Below, in pieces: positions 37,691-49,584 of a stretch of DNA of 64,000 bases. The translations under genes were made by a program, and so were the position numbers. This DNA comes from Homarus americanus. Lineage: Eukaryota; Arthropoda; Malacostraca; Decapoda; Nephropidae. Location: the NCBI RefSeq assembly GCF_018991925.1, contig NW_024722158.1, positions 1,130,632 to 1,194,631 on the forward strand, written 5' to 3'. Each line of letters opens with the position of its first letter. The first letter of the stretch is position 1. The notes below the pieces were generated by a model, which did no database searches, was not told the DNA's origin, and saw nothing but the letters and a program-made list of their open reading frames with translations.

Positions 37691-37984
37691 GCCAGGCACA
37701 TTAATTAAGCATGTGGGACATGGTAAATACATTGCCACATGCTGCTAGCTAGGCTGAATAAATAGTGTATATAAATGGAGCACATACATAATATACATAC
37801 AGCATACATAATATACATAGACCACCCTCAGTGTCAAGACCTGACTGAATTACTCAGAATAGGCAAGCTCTACAACAAGCTTTGTCAATAAATTTGTTAA
37901 ACTAACTAAACTTCCTCATCCCATTGTAATTTCCCCTGTAATATTTGCACCTTGGCCTGGTCTTATCTTGAACTAGGTAACAGT

Positions 37985-38550
37985 TAAATCTGAATGACAA
38001 CACTATATGGTGACTGGTGCCAACTGGGGCAAGGTGTTCCAGTTTGGCCACCATACCCTCCTCGTTTGTTATGATGAGATCTAGTGGCTTGGGTGTTTGC
38101 TCCCCTCTGTAGTGTGTCTGGTCTCTAACATGTTGGAACAGAAAATTATCTCTCAGAGTTTCAACAAAAAGAGTGGCAGGGTTATTCTAGTCACTTGGGG
38201 TATGCTCGTTTCTCTAGAGTCTAGTCGATGTCGCCATAGTTAAAGTCCCCCATGATAAGGAGGTGGCTAGGGTTGAGCATCGCCGCGTTGTCTATTAAGG
38301 CTCTTATGTTCCTTTGATTTAGTCGGCCACAGTTTGGGGATTTATAAATACACCCGACAATAAGTAAGTCCCTTCCCTTTAGTTTAATTTTACACCATTT
38401 GGACTCTTCAAAATTATCCTCTCCCTGTACCCTCGCCTGGCTGGCTCAAAGTTCTTTCCTAGCATAGATAACCACACCCCTCTTGCAAGTTTCTTGAGAA
38501 AGGTTCGTAAATGAGTCATATCCAGCAATACTGAACTCACATTCCTCTGG
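37985..38550 (-). pseudogene. LINE endonuclease fragment, minus strand
   Basis: The reverse complement matches the endonuclease region of the plus-strand copy at 34330-34850, including the words around CTTATCATGGGGGACTTTA and CCTGCCACTCTTTTTG. It is probably the 5' continuation of the minus LINE ending at 37050, displaced by the fragment between. Confidence 0.8.
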
Positions 38551-38629
38551 TACCCATGGGCCTACCTCTCGAGTCGTGCTACCACAGTATTAAAGGAAAA
38601 GTAATGTTATAAGAGCCCAAGCTCTTATA
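38551..38629 (+). repeat. 79-bp repeat, copy 1 of 2
   Basis: It starts TACCCATGGGCCTACCTCTC and ends with the hairpin-like ATAAGAGCCCAAGCTCTTAT, and is nearly identical to 49079-49157 (three or fewer differences seen). A more distant relative of its first half occurs at 52767 (TACCCATGTGCCTAGACCCT). Confidence 0.8.
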
Positions 38630-39256
38630 AATGTTTGCAGTGGTGGGATGTAATTTACATGGTTTCGAGTTGGGAGGAATGACCGTGATACTGTATCTAA
38701 TAACCATTCCACTGTAACTAATGAGTATTTCAGATTGCTAATAATTTTGTTCTGTATTTTTCCAAGGTGCAGATTTTTGTTTTTGTTTTTGTGGAAAAGT
38801 GAAATAATAGTTCAAAGAAATACCTCACAAAGTTTGGTTAGAAAACAGTTGCCTCAAAAGAAAAGTCTTGTTTAAAGTAAATGATACATGCAATAGTAAC
38901 TTGAGTGTAGAGAGTTTGGATGAGGCTTATTAATACATGAAGAATTTTGATGTGTAACAATCTGCCCAAATTTTTTTCCACTGTTAACTTAGTTATTACT
39001 TACAGACAGTGAGTATAAGTTTGGGCCGTGGCACTAGTTTTGTGAAATGTTTCATCATGGGAGTGCCCAGTGCTTCACTTCTGAGTTGCTAATAGAAGCA
39101 TTGCACTATATGCTAAGTTTGTACTTGTAATATTCTTTAGTTATGTATTAGGTAGGACATATATTCCATTACTTAATATCTTGGGGTGTTTTACAGTTCC
39201 ATATATTAATATTTCTATGTGTATGCTATTATTGTAATGTGTATTTTAATCAGGTG
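38630..39256. other. Unassigned DNA left of gypsy copy 2
   Basis: No gene is seen. GTGGTGGGATGTAAT at 38640, just after the 79-bp repeat, resembles an LTR-element primer site because it starts TGGTGGGAT, complementary to a tRNA CCA end; this is weak. The sequence was continuous with 45943 onward before the gypsy-type element inserted. Confidence 0.35.
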
Positions 39257-40094
39257 TGTCGCGATCCCACTACCCTTTATACTTGGGGAGTGAAACCTAC
39301 CCCAAGTTATTAACAAATAAAGGAACAAATAGGGAACACGGCAATAATTATCCCCACCAAAAACCTACTCAACTAAATGTACTTGAATAAGTATGAACAG
39401 TTGAAATAAGTGAATCACAAAAGGGAAGATAATTAATTAATTCAATTTATGTTCTAAAGGGAGTAATGACTAGCAAACAAGAATTTAAGGGAATAAGTAA
39501 TTATATATTAAAATAAGAGTGATGCCGGAAGGGTGAAAATATACCATAAGGAGTTAGACCAAACTAATATTACTTAACATTACTATATTACACAGACATA
39601 CGAAATATATATATACAACAATCACTACAAAATGATTATTTCCTACCAAACAGGAGATTCCTTACCACCAGGATCCCTTCCTAGGCCTACCTAAATGTGT
39701 CAATAATACCTGATACCCCTAGGGCATTGCAGAAGACTGGACAAGGCACTAGACAAGGGTCAAGGCTAGAAAACGAATGGACACGTCTACCCTATGCCAC
39801 GGTTTTTCGCTACTGGGGAGGCGTGGGGCACGCCGTGGAGGAGAGCATCTCATATCACGTTATCCAGGACATTTGCTGGATAGTTTATATAATTAATTAA
39901 TACTACTCTTGATTTGACAACAGAGTAAGACAATGATGCATATTAATAACATACATAAATATACAATTAACCTAAGTAACTAAGAACAATAATAATATAA
40001 TAAGTACAATTAACAAGTTAATAGCTTGTGTGAAATGTAGGCGTGAACATATGCCTCACGCTATGCGGGTTCCCGAGCTCTCAGGCACGTGACA
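39257..40094 (-). repeat. 3' LTR of gypsy-type copy 2
   Basis: Bounded by TGTCGCGATC and GGCACGTGACA on the plus strand, with the element-sense purine tract TTTTTTGGGGGAGG complementary to the bases from 40095. Confidence 0.95.
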
Positions 40095-40280
40095 CCTCCC
40101 CCAAAAAAGTGAGCTTACAACTAACTGGAAGCGAAAATGGATATACAGCTACACAGTGAAAGTAATAACTAACACAATCAGTTTAAATCAATATGAAGCA
40201 AAATAATTCATAATATAAACACAAGGTACTCAATGACAATAAAACAAAAAATAATTTGCATATAGACAGTTTCTAAATAA

Positions 40281-43200
40281 TCAGACTCGAGAAAGTGCAT
40301 CAGCCAACACGTTCTCTTTTCCGCGGATATGGGAACTGTTCAAGTTATAGGGCTGAAGTGATAGAGCCCACCTCAAAAGTCTTTGGTTGGTATGTTTCAT
40401 CTTGTCAACAAAAGTAAGTGGGTTATGATCAGTGAACACTTGAATGGGATAAGCAGTGCTGCCAATATATACTTTGAAGTTTTCTAGTGCCATGATCAGT
40501 GATAAAGCCTCCTTTTCAATGGTGGCGTCGACATGGAGAGTGAACTGTTTCTGGAGGTCAGGTGCAAGTAGTACAGGAGCATTTGCCAGCAGGGATTTAA
40601 GATTCTCAAAAGATTCCTGGCAAGCCATAGTCCACTTGAAGGTTTTCTTGCCACTCAGCAGGTCAGTCATGGGAGAGGCAACGGAGGAGAAGTTTGGACA
40701 AAAACGGCGGTAGTACCCCGCCATACCCAGTAACCTCATCACACTCTTCTTATCGCCTGGCACTGGATACTGTTGAATTGCCTCAATTTTGGCTGCTATA
40801 GGCTGGACTTCCCCTTGTCCGACCACATGCCCCAAGAAAGTGACGTGGGCATGGCCGAACTCAGTTTTGACGAGGTTCACTGTCAGCTTGCTTGCAGCCA
40901 GTATGGAGAAGAGGGCTTGTAGACGACTCATGTGATCTTCCCAGGAACTGCTGAAGACGATGAGGTCGTCTAGGTAACAGCCGACACCTTCCAGACCAGA
41001 CGTGATGAAATTCATGAGGCGTTGAAAGGTAGCAGGGGCATTCCGCATACCAAACGGAAGGACTGTGAATTGGTACAACCCCTCAGGAGTGACAAAAGCA
41101 GAGATGGCCCTGGAGCGTTCAGTCAGTCTTATCTGGTAGTAGCCCTGGAGGAGATCCAACTTGGTCACGTACCTTGCCTGTCCAAGATCGTCGATCACGT
41201 CGTCGATGCGTGGCAAGGGATAACCATCGGGTTCAGTGACAGCATTCACCTTGCGATAATCCACACACAGCCGCATTGACCCATTCGGCTTTGGAACTAG
41301 AACAACAGGGGATGCCCATGGACTGATGCTGGGTTCGACGAGGCCTAGCTCTTGAAGACGCTGTACCTCGGCTCGCACACACTCCCGCTTGAAGGCATTA
41401 AGACGGTAGGGACGCTGTCGGATTGGCTTGGCTCCCCTGGTCTCAACGTCATGCTCCAGCACTGAACAAGAGAGTGGGTAATCACCAACTATAATAAGAT
41501 ACTCCTGTAATAGAGACTTTATATTATTGGCTTGGTCACTAGAGAGATGGCACAACTTAGCACTGGGGTCCTCCAAGATAGTCGAGTTTTCAACTTTTAC
41601 ACTAGATCCATTCATTATTTCAGAAAAACACTGATCTTTATCATCCTTACACTCTGGCATAATGATACAATTTGGCAAGGATTGATCAAAACAAGGAACT
41701 GCTTTTCCCAGGGTTTCGTTACGAACATGATATGACTTTAAAAGATTGACATGGATAAGGCGTTTTTTCTTACGCCTTTCAGGGGTGCTAATCACATAAT
41801 TCACGGACCCCTGTTTTTCTAGTACTTCATATGGACCACTGTATTTGGATTTAAAAGGGTGGTCATGTAAGGGCATGAAGGCCAACACCTGCTCCCCCAC
41901 TTGGAAGTCTCTAGGTTTTGCCTGATGGGCCTTATCAAAATGCAGTTTCATTTTCACCTGAGCACACCTTAAGTTGGACTGGGCAAGTTCTACAGCCAGA
42001 CGCAACTTCTCCTTGAATTGTACCACATATGAAGCTAAGGGCGTCGCGCTCTGATCACTCAACCAACACTCTTTTAACACCTTAAGAGGCCCTCGCGCCT
42101 CATGTCCATAGACGAGCTGGAAGGGCGAGAATCCTAGCGACTCTTGTTTACTGTCCCGAACAGCAAACAAAAGCAGGTCAACTCCCTCGTCCCAATCCTT
42201 CCCAGTCTCCAGACAGAAGGTGCGCAACATGAGTTTTAGTGTCTGGTGAAATCTCTCTACCACCCCCTGTGACTGAGGGTGATAGGCCGAAGACCTCAAC
42301 TGCCGGACTCCCAGGGTTTGCATTACCTGATTAAACAACCGGGAAGTAAAATTGGAACCCTGATCTGACTGCACCACTGTAGGAAGGCCTACTTGAGTGA
42401 AGAAGTGGGTTAAGGCTTTGATAACATTCTTCGCTGTGATGCGGCGCAAGGGAATGGCTTCAGGATAACGGGTTGCACAATCAATAATGGTTAGCAAGAA
42501 CTGATGACCACGAGGGGTCTTAGGTAAGGGACCGACACAATCTATGACCACCTTACTAAAGGGCTCTTCAATGACTGGGATAGGCTGCAGAGGGAATGGT
42601 TTAACACTGGGGTTCGGTTTCCCCGCTACCTGACAATCATGGCAAGTGCGACAGTAAGAGCTGACGTCTTTCTTCATCCTAGGCCAAAAGAACTGGGATA
42701 AAATTTTTGCATAGGTCTTCCTAACTCCTAAATGACCACCCACCCCATCATGAGCGATACTAAGTATGTCCTGCCGCAAAGGTTTGGGAATAACAACTTG
42801 ATGATGAACTAACCAAGGGTGATTGGCAGGAGAATTGGAGGGACGGAACTTCCGCATTAATACACCAGACCTAGTGTAGTAGCAATTTGATTCTTGCTCA
42901 GCTTCTGTCTCAGTAACTGACCTATTGAGAAAACCTACCAGCTCAGGATCCCCTGCTTGTAGCTCAATAAACTTACTCCTAGTGATGGGAGAGGAACCAA
43001 AACTAGTGACATCTGGGTTCCTATCTCCATCAGAACTACTCTGGAGGTTATCTGGTTGTGGGGAATCCTCAAAAAATTCACTGAGACCAAGATCAGCATG
43101 GTCCGGCTGGATAAGATTATCCTCGGACTTCTCACAGTCCTGGAGGGAAACTTCATCAACTTCACTAGTCTCTTCTACCTCTGTACTGTGGCTCATGCTA

Positions 43201-44810
43201 CAGGTCACAGCACACGCAGGGAACAACCCTGGAAAGTCTACTTCTAACTGCACAGTATTATTCTCGGCAGTGGGACAAGATGAGATCGCAACATTAGGGA
43301 ACATCATGTCGCCAACGAGGTCATTTCCTATCAATAGAGAGACCCCTTCTACAGGTAAGCTATCTACTACTCCTAACGTGACATAACCTGACTTTATGGA
43401 TGACCGCAGGTACACTTGACAAAGGGGAATACGCGACCCACCGGTCAAACCGTTCACAAGCACCCAGCTACCAGTATAGCATGAATCCAGGAATGGAGCA
43501 GCTTCTTTAGTAACAAGAGATAAGGCTGAGCCTGTGTCTCTCAAGAGTTTAACAGAAATGGGTTGACTGAATTGATCCAAAGCTAAGGAACCAGGAGAAC
43601 AAAATGGTTCAAAGGTTGATATCACAGAAGAGAGGGAAGCATCCAGGGCAACAGTCTGACTGAGGGCAGTGACACAGGGCTCCAATAATTTCTCCGATTG
43701 CTCGGCCACCCTGACCAAAAGAGCGGGGGATCCTTGGTGAGAGGAATTTCTTTTCTTTAACTTGAGACAGTCGCTGATGACATGTCCTGGCTTCTTACAG
43801 TACCTACAACTAGAGTTTCTCTCACCAGTAGGATTAGATCCACCTGTCCCATGGACCATGGGCTCACCCGGGGTAGATGATGCAGAACCTGAGGGTCGGG
43901 TCGGTATGACAAGAGGCAGGGACCCCGATGTAGATGTTGGTGTGGGCCGCTTGAAGGAAGTGAAGGACTGGGACATGGGAGCATAAGACCTGGAATTTAC
44001 ATTTCTATTAGTTAAGGAATAATGGTCAGCCACTGGACCAGCATCAGCCAGGGTACAGATACCTCTCTGATCCAAGTGTGCTCGAATGTCGCCTGGGATA
44101 CACTTTCTAACCTCCTCTAGCAGGATTAGTTCAACAAGCTTGTCATGTTCTACATGGGCAGACTCACTTTCAATCCACCTCCGACAAAGGACCTGTTTCT
44201 GCCTGAAGAACTCCACAAATGTTTGTTTGTCAGTCTTCCGGCAGTTACGGAACTGTTGCCGGTAGGCTTCAGGAACAAGTTTATAAGCGCTCAAAACCGC
44301 GGACTTAACAAGGGCATAGTCTCGACATTGATCCTCAGAGAGGGCAGAAAACACATCTAATGCTTTACCAGTGAAAGATCTATAAATAAGTTGAGACCAT
44401 TGAGAAACAGGCCACTTGTTAAGTCGGGCAATTTTCTCAAAAAGAGAGAAGAACTTGTCTGGTTCTTCCTCATTAAATTTAGGAACACTGTTGAGACATT
44501 TGTCTACACTGAATGTTGAAGTATTACTACCTTGAGCCAAACCTCGTTGTTTGAGAGTTTCCAGCTCCACCTCGAGTCTTTTGAGTTCAACTTGTAAGGT
44601 CAAATTACTTGGTGTAACAATTTCCTCTGAATTTCCCAACGGTTGGGCTATGATTTCATTGTCAATAAGGTAGTTGAGGACAGCCTCTTCTAACCTAGCC
44701 TTATTCATGGAAGAGCGGCCTTCTACTTCATAATAAGCAGCGAGGGATTGCCAGTACTTCGGCTGAAGGTGAAGCCAAAAAGCTTTCCAGGTCAAACATG
44801 TTGAACTCAA
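40281..44810 (-). pseudogene. Gag-protease-integrase-RT-RNase H polyprotein, copy 2 (1509 codons open)
   Basis: This single open frame carries the whole gag-pol. Approximate positions along it: gag 20-320; CCHC zinc knuckle CRYCKKPGHVISDC 335-350; aspartic protease LLRDTGSALSLV about 425; integrase zinc-binding HHCC 686-726; integrase core with Asp 757 (IDCVGPLP), Asp 816 (SDQGSNF) and Glu 852 (GVVERFHQT); GPY-type tail near 992; RT 1125-1300 with YLDD near 1279; RNase H 1420-1509. Integrase precedes RT, unlike standard Ty3/gypsy. Two defects are seen against copy 1: a 23-base loss near 44752 shifts the frame just after the native gag ATG, so the open frame lacks that ATG at its start (it begins at a TTG), and 37 codons are missing in frame from RNase H at about 40526, between LHVDA and TIEKEA. 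The sequences at the second break share TGGC, suggesting a microhomology deletion. Confidence 0.93.
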
Positions 44811-45100
44811 AATCGAGTAGCGAAAAAAAAGGAACCGTGGCAGCTAAGCTAACTAGCTAGCTAATTAATAATATCAAAATGCAATCAACTGTGAAACACA
44901 GCAAGGGATTAACCAAACACCTGGTACACAAGATAAGGGTTAACTCACCAGTAGCTTAAGCAATAACAGGAGCAATATAAATGAACACTGTGAACACAGC
45001 AACTTGCATCCAAAAATACTTAGCGATGAAACAACACCTGGCGAGTAACAACACTTGATATGACACAACAATGGTTAGCTCCCTGACACAGGCCCCCACT

Positions 45101-45938
45101 TGTCGTGATCCCACTACCCTTTAGACTTGGGGAGTGAAACCTACCCCAAGTTATTAACAAATAAAGGAACAAATAGGGAACACGGCAATAATTATCCCCA
45201 CCAAAAACCTACTCAACTAAATGTACTTGAATAAGTAAGAACAGTTGAAATAAGTGAATCACAAAAGGGAAGATAATTAATTAATTCAATTTATGTTCTA
45301 AAGGGAGTACTGACTAGCAAACAAGAATTTAAGGGAATAAGTAATTATATATTAAAATAGAGTGATGCCGGAAGGGTGAAAATATACCATAAGGAGTTAG
45401 ACCAAACTAATATTACTTAACATTACTATATTACACAGACATACGAAATATATATATACAACAATCACTACAAAATGATTATTCCTACCAAACAGGAGAT
45501 TCCTTACCACCAGGATCCCTTCCTAGGCCTAACTAAACTTGTCACTAATACCTGATACCACTAGGGCATTGCAGAAGACTGGACAAGGCACTAGACAAGG
45601 GTCAAGGCTAGAGAACGAATGGACACGTCTACCCTATGCCACGGTTTTTCGCTACTGGGGAGGCGTGGGGCACGCCGTGGAGGAGAGCGTCTCATATCAC
45701 GTGATCCAGGACATTTGCTGGATAGTTTATATAATTAATTAATACTACTCTTGATTTGACTTAACAGAGTAAGACAATGATGCATATTAATAACATACAT
45801 AAATATACAATTAACCTAAGTAACTAAGAACAATAATAATATAATAAGTACAATTAACAAGTTAATAGCTTGTGTGAAATGTAGGCGTGAACATATGCCT
45901 CACGCTATGCGAGTTCCCGAGCGCTCAGGCACGTGACA
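45101..45938 (-). repeat. 5' LTR of gypsy-type copy 2
   Basis: The plus-strand text begins TGTCGTGATC and ends GGCACGTGACA. Element-sense sequence after it, AGTGGGGGCCTGTGTCAGGG, is the probable primer-site region; 44811-45100 is the untranslated leader. Confidence 0.95.
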
Positions 45939-45942
45939 GGTG

Positions 45943-46404
45943 TTAACCCCAGATTTTTTTTAATGCAGAGTGGTTCATTATTTGGTGGAACATTGTATGT
46001 TATGTGAACTCTAATGCCGGTATACTTTCAGAGTACTGTATTATATATGAGGACCTTATGGTGATACAGTATATGGAAAATGTTATACAAGTTTATGGAC
46101 CCGCAATTGTGAGTACAGAAATTCGTGAAGTGTTCACACAGTGTTGCACCATACTGAGTTTGTTAACAGTAAAATACCGTTGTCTGGAGTAGGTACAGTA
46201 AGTGTGCCCTGGAAAAGTGTATTCTCATGCAGTATTATCATATTTTTTGGAGATTAATAATCTGAACAGTATTCTTAGTTGATGCCTTGAATGTTAAATC
46301 GTCTTGCAGAAAGTCAGTTGAGTCCCAGTCCTTGTGTCTTTGAGTGTGTACTGTGCATGTTGTTGTAGTTACAGTGGGTTGTAGTTGCAGATTTTTGTAA
46401 CACG
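45943..46404. other. Unassigned DNA right of gypsy copy 2
   Basis: AT-rich and without recognisable coding sequence. It is followed by a small compositionally gene-like frame at 46405. Confidence 0.4.
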
Positions 46405-46566
46405 ATGGCAGAAACTAATGCGGATCAGGGGACCGTGGCTGCCAAAACCGCAGGTGAGCTAGCAACAGAAGCCCAAACTCTTCTGGCTAAACTCGCTAAA
46501 GCCATGGGTAAAGGAGGAGAAAACCAGTGGTTAGACTGGATCTTTAAGAAACAGTGGGCTTTATAA
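46405..46566 (+). CDS. Small 53-codon ORF, possibly the start of a retroelement gag
   Basis: From the ATG (CACGATGGCAG context) it reads MAETNADQGTVAAKTAGELA then an Ala/Leu/Lys-rich helix and ends LDWIFKKQWAL before a TAA. It is GC-richer than its surroundings and looks like an amphipathic N-terminus, but matches no domain I know. It lies between a 79-bp repeat (38551) and a purine tract plus LTR-like start (47650-47665), which is where an internal coding region would be if those are ends of one retroelement. That reading is speculative. Confidence 0.25.
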   Translation: MAETNADQGTVAAKTAGELATEAQTLLAKLAKAMGKGGENQWLDWIFKKQWAL

Positions 46567-47649
46567 GTGAACCTCCTTGGTTGTTCATGGGTTGATAGTG
46601 AAGTGCACAATCTGTTGTAGGTAACTTTTGGTAATTGAAGAAGTGAAGAAAAAAATTGGAGAGAAAGGAAAAGAATTGAGGATGTTTTATTGTTTGGTTG
46701 AAAGTATTTTGCCGAAGGAGGGTCAATTTGCAGTAAAGACATAGAGATTGGAAGATGGATTGGCAGTTATGTAATCATCTGATGGGTATGTGTTACTAGT
46801 GGAGTAAAGATACCAGTTGAGAGTTCTCAAGTTCTGGTTTGTAAGTCCTACGTAGGCTGGTTGTTGTTGGTGTATAGGTGTAGATTTCGTGGCTTTCAGG
46901 TAGTATTCGGGCATGGAAACATGGCACCATTACTTCTACATGGCAAATGCCATAAGTACAGACAGTTTTTGGTTTGGTTGTGTTCTCATGAGGACCGTTT
47001 CGTTAGCATTGGATTCTTGGGAATACCCACTCGTTCGGAGTCCCTCGAAGGTTGCTGCCTCTCGCGAGTGCGACATGACTCTTTAGATTAAAGTAAAACA
47101 AATCATTCCTTCGACTTGATGGGGTCCGTTCGTCTGTGTCCTAGCTTGAGAAATCTATGTTAAATCTCAGGGTGTCCTGTAAACATTTGACCAATTGCTT
47201 AAAAGAAACTTTTCTGTTACCTATGAACATTGAAATTGGAGTTCTGTAAGTAAATATTTTGGGTGTGCACTTTATCTACCGATACGAGGGTGTATTTTGT
47301 AATATGTAACATTATTATTGTATGATATGATGTATCTAACACCATGTGTTATTATTGTATGATATGTTGTATCTGTTACCCCATGTATTATTATTTTTGG
47401 TGCCATTATGTCATGATGTATGTATCACAATATTTTTTATGAAGGTGTGTCACATTCTATTTGTATGTTAACAGATTTCCATTTCGTTTGCTCAATTCAG
47501 ACCACCGGTAGGGAACTATTTTTCTATTTTTAATGGTATAATATATGTGAATTATTTGTGTATGGGAAAGTATATTTTGTATTAATCATTTAATGTGTAT
47601 GTAACTACTTACATGTTTTCTGAATGTTACCGCATAATATGAATCTTGG
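46567..47649. other. Unassigned AT-rich DNA
   Basis: No gene is recognised. A TGATATGATGTATC / TGATATGTTGTATC short duplication is present at 47318-47370. Confidence 0.4.
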
Positions 47650-48254
47650 TGAAAGGGGGAGCTTTGTCATGATCATAATGACGGCTAGCCTGTTAAAACC
47701 TAATGATTCATATTACGCTATACGTCCACAAAACCTTCTGAGTCTCCCAGTGGAAACGTCCTCCGTTTTCTCTGTTTCTTTGATGACGTCATCGAGATGT
47801 CGTATTTTTGTTGACCGAGTTTGTAAACTCTTTCTTCTACCAAGACCTGTAAACCCTTTTTCACCTATGAATATCAGAGACCCTGATAATCATAGTGAAA
47901 GTGTTGTAAGGATGTTAACTATAGAATTAGTTAATTTTCCTGAAGTGAACATTTAGACCTGCTCTTTGTGTTTGTCGTCAGGCACTACGTGTTGAGACTT
48001 GCCCACCGGGATTGCCATCCACAACCTTTTGTGATCAATTTAATTCTTGCCTTTGATAGCTTAGTCAGAGCATTGTTTGTAAAGAGAATATTAGGGAATG
48101 AAACTGAGTTCGTAGTCTCAATTTCAAACGTCATAGTGTACAGTAACGTAATACAATGAAATGGTTGAGTAGGTGGAATCTGTGGCTTGGCATGGGTGGA
48201 GGGTGGCGGTTCGTTTTCAAACCGTCAGTATGCCCCACGATCCTCACACCACAG
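47650..48254 (+). repeat. Purine tract and LTR-like sequence, second family (member 2)
   Basis: TGAAAGGGGGAGCTT (47650-47664) is followed by TGTCATGATCATAATGACGG, the layout of a polypurine tract next to a 3' LTR in plus orientation. Phrases shared with 17775 (ATGATTCATATTACGCTA, CCACAAAAC, TCCGTTTTCTCT) support membership of the same family. It runs into a direct-repeat-bounded, intron-like segment at 48255. Confidence 0.5.
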
Positions 48255-48449
48255 GTATGTCATTCCCACTTCTCCGTGTTTAACTCGCCATTTTACGTGA
48301 TTTGACCTAATTAATAGTTTGATTGTGCAAGTGTTACAGTAACGTAGTTGATGTGCTTTGAGTGAAGTATTTTTACGTCCTTAACGTCCCTTTGAAACGT
48401 TGGTGTTCGCTTTAAACCGTGAGTAAGCTCCACGATCCTCACCCCACAG
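48255..48449 (+). other. Intron-like segment bounded by ~45-bp direct repeats (member 2)
   Basis: The first repeat ends CACGATCCTCACACCACAG and is followed by GTATGT, a good splice donor; the second ends CACGATCCTCACCCCACAG, a good acceptor. The repeats begin at about 48209 and 48405 (GTTCGTTTTCAAACCGT / GTTCGCTTTAAACCGT). Removal from GT at 48255 to AG at 48449 would leave one copy of the repeat. The related sequence at 51809-52018 has the same layout with a different repeat sequence. Confidence 0.45.
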
Positions 48450-49078
48450 GTCCCTATCGGAGCCTAGGCCGTCTGTAGCGTGGATGACGCATCCACTAGT
48501 CTGGGGAGATGTCTGAAGACCAGTAGAATCGGTTATCTCCGTGAATCCCGAGCGTCAGAAGCTCTACTACCACCTATGGCCCCCATAGCTGGCCAGCCTT
48601 CCCCTAACGCTCACTGCCCATGTGGTGACACCTGATCATCAGGCCCCACAAACAGCTACCAGCCCCCATCATTGGTGGATGAGTCCATGGTTCAGTAGGG
48701 CTCTTTGGTGGTTGTGTTATTCCACCGGAATTATCGGAGTTTGTTGGAAGGTGCCACGTGGTGGGAACTCTACCATGTCCCCCGCTTGAGTTACTCCTGG
48801 TGCTGTTGAGTGTTGTACTGGCGTCATTGCCACTGGTTTTAATGGTGCTAAGGTGCTGTGAGAGTTTATGTGTGTTATTGTGTATGTACACCCAGTCGTG
48901 GTGTAAGTAAATTGAGCCTGAGGGCATAGTACAAAGAGTTCCTATTTGTGCATCATTAATGTCATTTTAATAACCATTTTGTGTCTTTAATAAACTATTG
49001 TATTTGTATGTTGGGTCTATTATTCACCTGCAGTATTCACCGTTGTTCTTTCCTATTGCTCGATACTGTAATTACATG
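48450..49078. other. Leader-like region after the second-family LTR
   Basis: No gene is seen. It parallels 52019-52766: both have a run of short words, a TAATAAA-type polyadenylation-like signal (48988; 52676) and end at the 79-bp repeat or its relative. Confidence 0.35.
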
Positions 49079-49157
49079 TACCCATGGGCCTACCTCTCGA
49101 GTCGCGCTACCACAGTATTAAAGTAAAAGTAATGTTATAAGAGCCCAAGCTCTTATA
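49079..49157 (+). repeat. 79-bp repeat, copy 2 of 2
   Basis: Starts TACCCATGGGCCTACCTCTC and ends in the ATAAGAGC / GCTCTTAT inverted arms; see 38551. The flanks on both sides differ from copy 1. Confidence 0.8.
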
Positions 49158-49584
49158 TCCTCTCTGTATAGATATGGAAATACCAAGATATGTGAACACG
49201 CCTGACGGCAAGACTCTGTTACCATTCATTGTACCATTTATTCACATGTCTGTATTAATATATATTATTATAGCATGTCTGATATCTATGCTTATGTCTA
49301 ATGCCTATGTCTACTTATTATGTCCCGATGTACCATGTCTGTACTGCGCTTGTCAAGTAACTAGAAGATCTCATTTATTGTCCTAGTAATGTCTAGCAAC
49401 TCTCCCTGCCGAGTTAGCTAAATTCTCTCAGATCGGCTCAGGCCTGGCTACGACAAGGAGTCCTTTTTGCTTGCCCATGTTTTTGTACCTGTTGGTTATC
49501 CTGCCAAGTCTTGTACTTATGGAATATATTTACTGCTCGTGCTCTGGAGTTTGAAGAACCTTGTCTCGGATTACATCCCACCAC
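49158..49584. other. Unassigned DNA
   Basis: No gene is recognised. ATTACATCCCACCAC at 49574 is the reverse complement of the primer-site-like sequence at 38640. Confidence 0.35.

Larger units (their letters stand above)
39257..45938 (-). mobile_element. Ty3/gypsy-type retrotransposon copy 2, both LTRs and target duplication
   Basis: Complete element of 6682 bp with two 838-bp LTRs. The 4 bases before it (39253-39256) and after it (45939-45942) are both GGTG, the target-site duplication, which proves a single insertion event. The two LTRs differ by about 14 substitutions and three short indels by my count, that is about 98% identity. Its coding frame is long but has lost parts of gag and RNase H, so it is unlikely to be autonomous. 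Confidence 0.95.
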
